Shown in pieces: positions 58,661 to 64,000 of a stretch of 64,000 nt of DNA (position 1 is the first letter of the stretch; every line of letters starts with the position of its first letter). A model generated the notes under the pieces. The model made no database searches. It saw only the letters and a program-made list of their open reading frames with translations, and was not told where the DNA came from. The stretch covers positions 3,175,501 through 3,239,500 of the forward strand of contig JARFXM010000011.1 in the NCBI GenBank assembly GCA_029532625.1, read 5' to 3'. The stretch is from Lomentospora prolificans (Eukaryota > Ascomycota > Sordariomycetes > Microascales > Microascaceae). The translations under genes and the position numbers were made by a program.

Positions 58661-61600
58661 TCAGGGCCCATGCCGGAGACCACTCATTCCCGTCGGGCTT
58701 GAAGCTGATATGCTACCGCCACCAAACATGCTGGTAAGGCTATCCAGATTGCTCACACCCATTCCAAGGTCGTGGCCAAGCTCCGGTGGCTCCATATTGA
58801 AAGGCATGAACCACGCTGAGGACGCCTCCTGTCCGAACCCGGCCATGGCCTCGATACCCTGTCGAGCCGCTGCGGCCCCACCCATGCCGCTGTTGAGGTT
58901 AAGCCGTCCCGGGATTCGGCGTCTGGCCGGGTGTCCTTCAGGCAGACCGCGAGCGTGTCGTGCTAGCCGTTCCCAATCAACCCCATCCAGCATCGAGCCA
59001 CCGCTGGTACCAAGATTAGGCTCCATTGAGTAGGCACCGAACACCATCTGTCGGTCAAGAGGCTGGATCATGCTGTTGACCGCCTGCTGTGATAGTCCCA
59101 TGGAGAGCAAATCGGGCGCATAGAATGACGCCGGGTTATGGGGTCCATGGTGGCCATATCCACCAACGGCGGGGCTAACAGGCGAAAGGGCATGGTAGCC
59201 CGATGCTTGCGAATGAGGAATGTTCAGTGGGCTGAAACCGGCAGGACCGCTAGTCTGGCCACCAAGAGCTCCCGAGAAGCTGCGCTGATGCTGAAGGCGA
59301 GCGCTAAGCGGCTCGGACGAGTTCGCATGGTTCTGAAGCTCGTTCAAAAGAGCTTCGGCTTGTTGCTGTTGCTGCTGCTGCTGCTGCTCGGGCCGTTGAC
59401 CGCTAATAGATCCCTTCTTTGCAAGGGCCTTCTTCTTCTGCGCACCTCCTTTGCCACCGTTGGAACCAGCTTCTGAGCCTTGGGAAGGCGAGAGCGTCGT
59501 GAAGAACTCTTCGACGGTGTGCAGCTCGGGCTTCTGTTCCAGCACAGCCTCTTCACCCTTGTCACGTTTCTTGTACGAAGCGGGGTCGACAAAATCGCAC
59601 TGGGAAACGCCGTGGGGGTATCGATCAAACCAATCTCCGTACTGGAAGATGGGCGAAGCGGCCGAGTTGTCGCTGGTGTTGCTACCCTGGCGTGCCGCAT
59701 CGGCGTAGGTCCTATACTGCTCGCGAAGATTCTCAGACATCCAGTGGAACATGCCCCAATACCTCTTCATCTTGGACAGGAACTTGACGTTGGTCGCGAG
59801 ATTTCTCTTAGAGGTAGCCTCCATGGCGGGATTTCCAGAGAAGATACCAAGGATGTGGATTGTGCTAGACGAGAAAGCGCAGTAACCAACGAATGGCGCC
59901 GTGACAAAATACGACTCAGCGTCCTTGAGTAACTCGGAAATACGGTTAGCAGCGGCGAAAGTCTTAGTGCCTGCCTTGGTAACGAATGCCTTGGGCACCT
60001 CAGCCTTGCCAGTCGCCGGCGGGGAGGCAACTGCCACACGGTTCATAAAAAGGATATTTTGCTGAATGGCGATGTGGAGGAAGAGGAACTGGTTGGCCAT
60101 GTTTTCGGTACTGTGAAGCTGAAGGTTGTCGGCCGAATACTTCAGCGACTCGGGGAGAATATCGAGCATTTCATCTGCCTGCTGGGTAAGTTTGGCATAC
60201 TCCGAGTCGGGGTTCCAGAAGGAGCGGGGATCCTGCTCTTTGCCCCCTTGGTTCAGGTAGTTTATAATCCTCCCCCACAAGGCAATGGTGCGCACCATGT
60301 ACGCAGCTACACCCATGTTTTTCTTGGGATCGCCAAGGCTGTCCTCGTCAGTGCCGAGGGGATGCACTACCTCGCCAGTGAGTGTCTCGGTCGAGGCAGG
60401 CATATCTAGCTGGAAGTACTGCTCCTTGACAGGAAGCGGTATCTTGAGCGTCTCCTCCCTGACAAACATGGGCCGATCGGTACCGGAAGAATTGAGACGG
60501 TCCATGAGGAAGCACGCCCACATGGTCCGGCGACGGATCTCGCGGTCAACGAAGCTGAGTTCCGACTGCCCACCAAAGCGAAGAGGGTCGTGCTCAAGGT
60601 CCTTATGGAGCTGAAGCGCAAAAGCCATCCTGATTGCCTGACCTCCAAGTGCCCAACTACGACCTCCGTGGCAGGTACCGAATTCGTGAAGGCCAAGGAT
60701 CATGAGGCAAGTGAGAATGGTGATATTGGGCCACTCATAACGCTCAACGCAGATATCTCGGGCGCGAGAAGCCCATTCCTCACCTCTGAGGAAATTGGGC
60801 GTCGTATTGAGTTTGGGATGAGTGGAGAAGCGAGCGGAAATAGCACAGACGGATAGCACGAGGACAGGAGGGAGGGTTCCAGCTCTAGGGATTCCCGGAG
60901 TTAGCTATCCCATGTGGTTTCGAAGTCCTCCAAATTCGGCACTGCAACATACCTTAGCTTTCTCATATAACTCGGTTTATGGAGGATATGATAGGCCTGA
61001 CCGTATATGTTTTCAAAAAATACCTCTGCAAGGTGTTCTTGGATATCCTTGGGCGGAAGCGCCTCTATACCCTCGACGTACAATTTGTTTTCTTCGTTCT
61101 CTTGCATCTGAAGGGGAGTCGGTTTGGTGGTACCAGTTGAGCCATCCGTCTTGGCCTTGGCTGTTGTCCTAGACCATTTATCGAGATCATGTCCAAAGGC
61201 TTCATCCGCACCCCTCTTCTTAGACGGGTTCCTTGAGTTCGGCAGAGAACCGGGGATGGCGGGTTTGACGACCGCACGGGTGACAGAGGCAGAGACAGTC
61301 TCCTGTTCGGGCTTGGGAACGATTCGGATGATTCTCTCTTCCATGCGCTTTAGCCTCTTATCAAGCATCGCCATGTAGTCAGTCCTGGGAGCGGCTTTGC
61401 GCGTGGTAACCTTGTACACACAGGGTATCCGGGAGCGAAGGCAGTGCTTGCAGGCGGGCTTCTCTCCCGAACATCGGATCTTCTTTCGCCGGCAGGCAAT
61501 GCAAGCAAGCGGAAGTCTCTTGCGCTCCTTACCGGCCTTGGTCTTGAGCTCGCTCCAGGCGGGGACCGCATCACCTTTATCATCCTTGCCCCTCGAGGTC

Positions 61601-62130
61601 GAGTCTACGTGATCCGGCCTTCCAGTCATTGGAAGACCGAACTCATCCGCTACTGATTCCTCTAGGGAGTTAGCACCGGGTGAGTTTCGGTCCTGCATAT
61701 TCTCATCCTCGTCATCTTCAGGGTTGACGCTAGACCGTCCAGCGGCAGATTCTGCGGCGGCAACCGAAAAGGATACCGTCGACGCAGCAAGATCGGTATC
61801 GTTCTCGGTGCCTTTCGTCCTCTGAGGGGAGAACTGCTCAGAAGTATGGTCTTCGAAGCTGGCATCGCCCAACGAAACCATGCTGGTAGGATCCTGGAGG
61901 TCGTAATGCGAGAAATTGAAGTCGCCAAACTGGGGAGCATCCATCATGTGGTGAGTAGGTGAAGTAGTGTCTAAGGAGTCATCTGGGTTGTCGAGGGAGA
62001 AGGGGTGCTCGGACATTGTGTTGGCAACGGAAGGTGAGAGGAGTGAGGTGGTAGGGTCGTGGATGCCGGCGTCCAGGACGGATCCTAGGGGAGATTTCAG
62101 ATCAAGTTCTGGCTGATCAGCTGCTGACAT
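58661..62130 (-). CDS. Zn2Cys6 transcription factor with fungal_trans domain
   Basis: Nuclear DNA-binding regulator. Two exons (60953-62130 and 58661-60884; 68-nt intron) give 1,133 aa. The binuclear zinc cluster at about residues 208-240 is CIACRRKKIRCSGEKPAC then KHCLRSRIPC, matching Cx2Cx6Cx6Cx2Cx6C. A basic linker and short coiled coil (MLDKRLKRMEERIIRI) follow. The fungal-specific middle homology region starts near residue 360 (LAEVFFENIYGQAYHILHKP) and continues across the intron into LRAGTLPPVLVLSVCAISAR, then IRRRTMWACFLMDRLNSSG and DRPMFV. The C-terminal third is low-complexity, with a run of nine Gln near residue 890 and Gly/Ser/Met-rich sequence, probably an activation region. The target pathway is unknown. 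The intron model restores the RRRTMW domain without a break. Confidence 0.9.
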
Positions 62131-64000
62131 GTCGAAGAGCTGATTCCGCTTACAGCGGCGACGATGACCGCCCTGACCAGGTGGGTAAATCGGCGTCTGC
62201 GGTCAAGACGGCGGAAAGGCGATGTCGAGCAGCTAGGATTTTGGTGGCTGTGTTGGGGAAGAATGGGCGGGTTTGCTTCGAGATGCACCAGGTGCGTTAG
62301 GGTGGAGGAAAGAGTTTGAAAGTGAACAGCGCCGATGTGAGAAAGAAAAAAAAACGAGAAAACTAGAAAGGGGTTGGCGAGATATCCCCGCGCTTTCCAG
62401 TGGAGTTGAATTTGATGTGGAGGTGGAGATTGTGGGGACAGGACGAGTTCAAAGCCTCTGTCACAGAGCAAGTGAGTTGTAGACGAGAGCAGCGATTGCG
62501 GCCTCAACCATCTGAAGAGTATCCGGTTCGGCCGCAGTCCCGAAACTCGTGCTGAGTCCGCACGAGATACGAGTGATTCCTGGAGTTACCCGGGATATAC
62601 ACAAGCCTGTTTGCGATTCCGATTTGAGGAGGCAGTGGACGACGCCGAAAGCTATGCTGAGCCTGTGAATGGTGAATCTAGGCAAGGAAGTGGAAGTAGG
62701 AAAGAAAGGGGAGGAAGAGATCCGGGCGCTGTGGAAGGAAAAGGCCGAACAAATTACGGAGACGAATGTGGGATATGGGGGCCCCAGGAAAGTGCGGATG
62801 AGAACGGCTTGGCTTGGAGACTACGGATTCGGCGACGAAAAAGTTGGGGAGCAGACCAGCAGCGGGCAGGTGGAGTATCCTTGCACCTACACCAGGTAAG
62901 TTATACAGCTTGATTTCGCTGCACTGTGCACAACTTTCTAATGGCTGCACCAAGTGCGCAATTCGGCGGCGGGGCCTTTCCAGCGGAGTACGACCAGGCC
63001 CACGTCTCAATACCGGTTCGATACAGGGTACTACCTCACGCCCACCCACAACCAATGTGCGCCATAACCAGTTAGTCAATGTATACTGGCAGTACCGCTG
63101 CAAGAAGAGGCGGGTAGGTTGCAATGGGAGCGATGGCAGGGTACAAGACAAGTTGTCGAGGGAAATCCGCGTGGAGAGCACGAGCAGGGAGTGGACCTAG
63201 CGGGGCCAGTCGGTCTGTGCGGGCTCATCCAACCAAAATCGACCACCGGGGAAATCTCTCTGTTGCCTTCATGGGCAAGAACCGAGAAACGCCAGGGAGA
63301 GAAAAAGACGGAGGCGGAACTCAAGAGGTGAAGGAGACACCAGCGAACAACGAAGTGGACGGAGGCAGTGAACCACCATCGCGGAGGATAAACGGGAACA
63401 CGAAATGCCTATTCCTCCGCTTCCTCGAAGCAGTATGGAGGGGTTTTCCCGAGGGGCTGCCATTCTAAGCTTCGCGATTGGCCACAAAGTCCTGTGAAGA
63501 CACAAGGGCGAAGAATACATCAACACGCATAGTGATCCTCTACAAGTAAACTCAAAACACGCCGGGCTAATCGATCAAGTCGGTCAGCAGTATATGGGCA
63601 GCCTATGGAAAGCAAAGGGTTTTCCTGTGAGATGGTGTATAGCGCGCTCGATAAGCCTTTGCCTATCTCAAGTCTGTGCAGCCATGCACGCATTGTGCAC
63701 CTATGCTCTCGCACAGCGGGAGGACTAGAGCTTCATCCACCCCAAGAGGCTGAAGCTAAGGAGCTAGCACTATTAGGTACAATACCAACAGACAAGCAGG
63801 AGTAATCATTATATTCTTTTTTATTTTTTTTTATATTTTCCTTTTGTGCACCGTCTCTCTCTGGTGGGGAAGGAGTGATCTAGTGCTAAATAATACCACT
63901 GGGTCAGGAGCGACAGAGAGCTCATGGTCTCCAATCATTAGCTTGCGGGGGTGGGGTATCGGAAAGGGGGTGTGGATCCAATGGAGAAGGAGAGAAAGAA
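62131..64000. other. right-end region without a recognised gene
   Basis: The first 400 bp are the leader and promoter of the Zn2Cys6 gene. Beyond that, purine-rich frames on the plus strand and short frames on the minus strand show no domain or splicing logic. A T-rich tract lies at 63812-63843. A gene may begin beyond the window end. Confidence 0.5.

Noticed and set aside
62611..62913. 100-codon purine-rich plus-strand frame
   Set aside because: No domain and biased composition; lies upstream of the Zn2Cys6 gene promoter.

Overview
This window is nuclear DNA of a filamentous ascomycete (Pezizomycotina, most likely Sordariomycetes). The support is: many short GT-AG introns of about 50-100 nt with CTAAC-type branch sites, a HET-domain gene, an AA9 polysaccharide monooxygenase, a fungal Zn2Cys6 regulator, and orthologues of CLA4, KRI1, DIM1 and Rab5/VPS21. 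There is no phage, CRISPR or operon structure. I built exon models by hand from splice sites and reading phase; no search was run.

Left part (1-24.6 kb), accessory: an MFS transporter of the allantoate-permease type, an alpha/beta hydrolase and a ferroportin-like iron exporter, then 2.7 kb without genes. Next comes an island of secreted or variable proteins: a LURP-one protein, a Cys-rich Lys/Glu-rich secreted protein, a small 4-Cys secreted protein, an F-box protein, an unknown secreted protein, an AA9 LPMO and a HET protein. A decayed peptide:N-glycanase (PNG1-like) copy and a PQ-loop membrane protein close this part.

Centre (25.2-30.5 kb), housekeeping: argininosuccinate synthase and the rRNA dimethylase DIM1 are divergent on a shared 533-bp promoter, followed by a small conserved-looking basic protein. 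The synthase is the most striking gene here. A consistent model needs 19 exons in 2.8 kb, including two exons of only 2 nt and two of 12 and 16 nt, and gives exactly 417 codons in frame. Next comes a 10-kb gene desert (30.5-40.6 kb) with a TA-rich RIP-like patch and at least one decayed coding relic.

Right part (40.6-62.1 kb), mostly conserved core: a secreted DUF4360 protein, a CLA4-type PAK kinase with an apparent 1-nt frameshift at a C run, an RBBP6-type RING/RS-rich protein, Rab5, KRI1 and a 1,133-residue Zn2Cys6 regulator. The last 1.9 kb shows no gene. The genes are not a single pathway: the right part covers polarity signalling, endosome traffic and ribosome biogenesis, the centre arginine synthesis and 18S rRNA methylation, and the left part is niche-facing.
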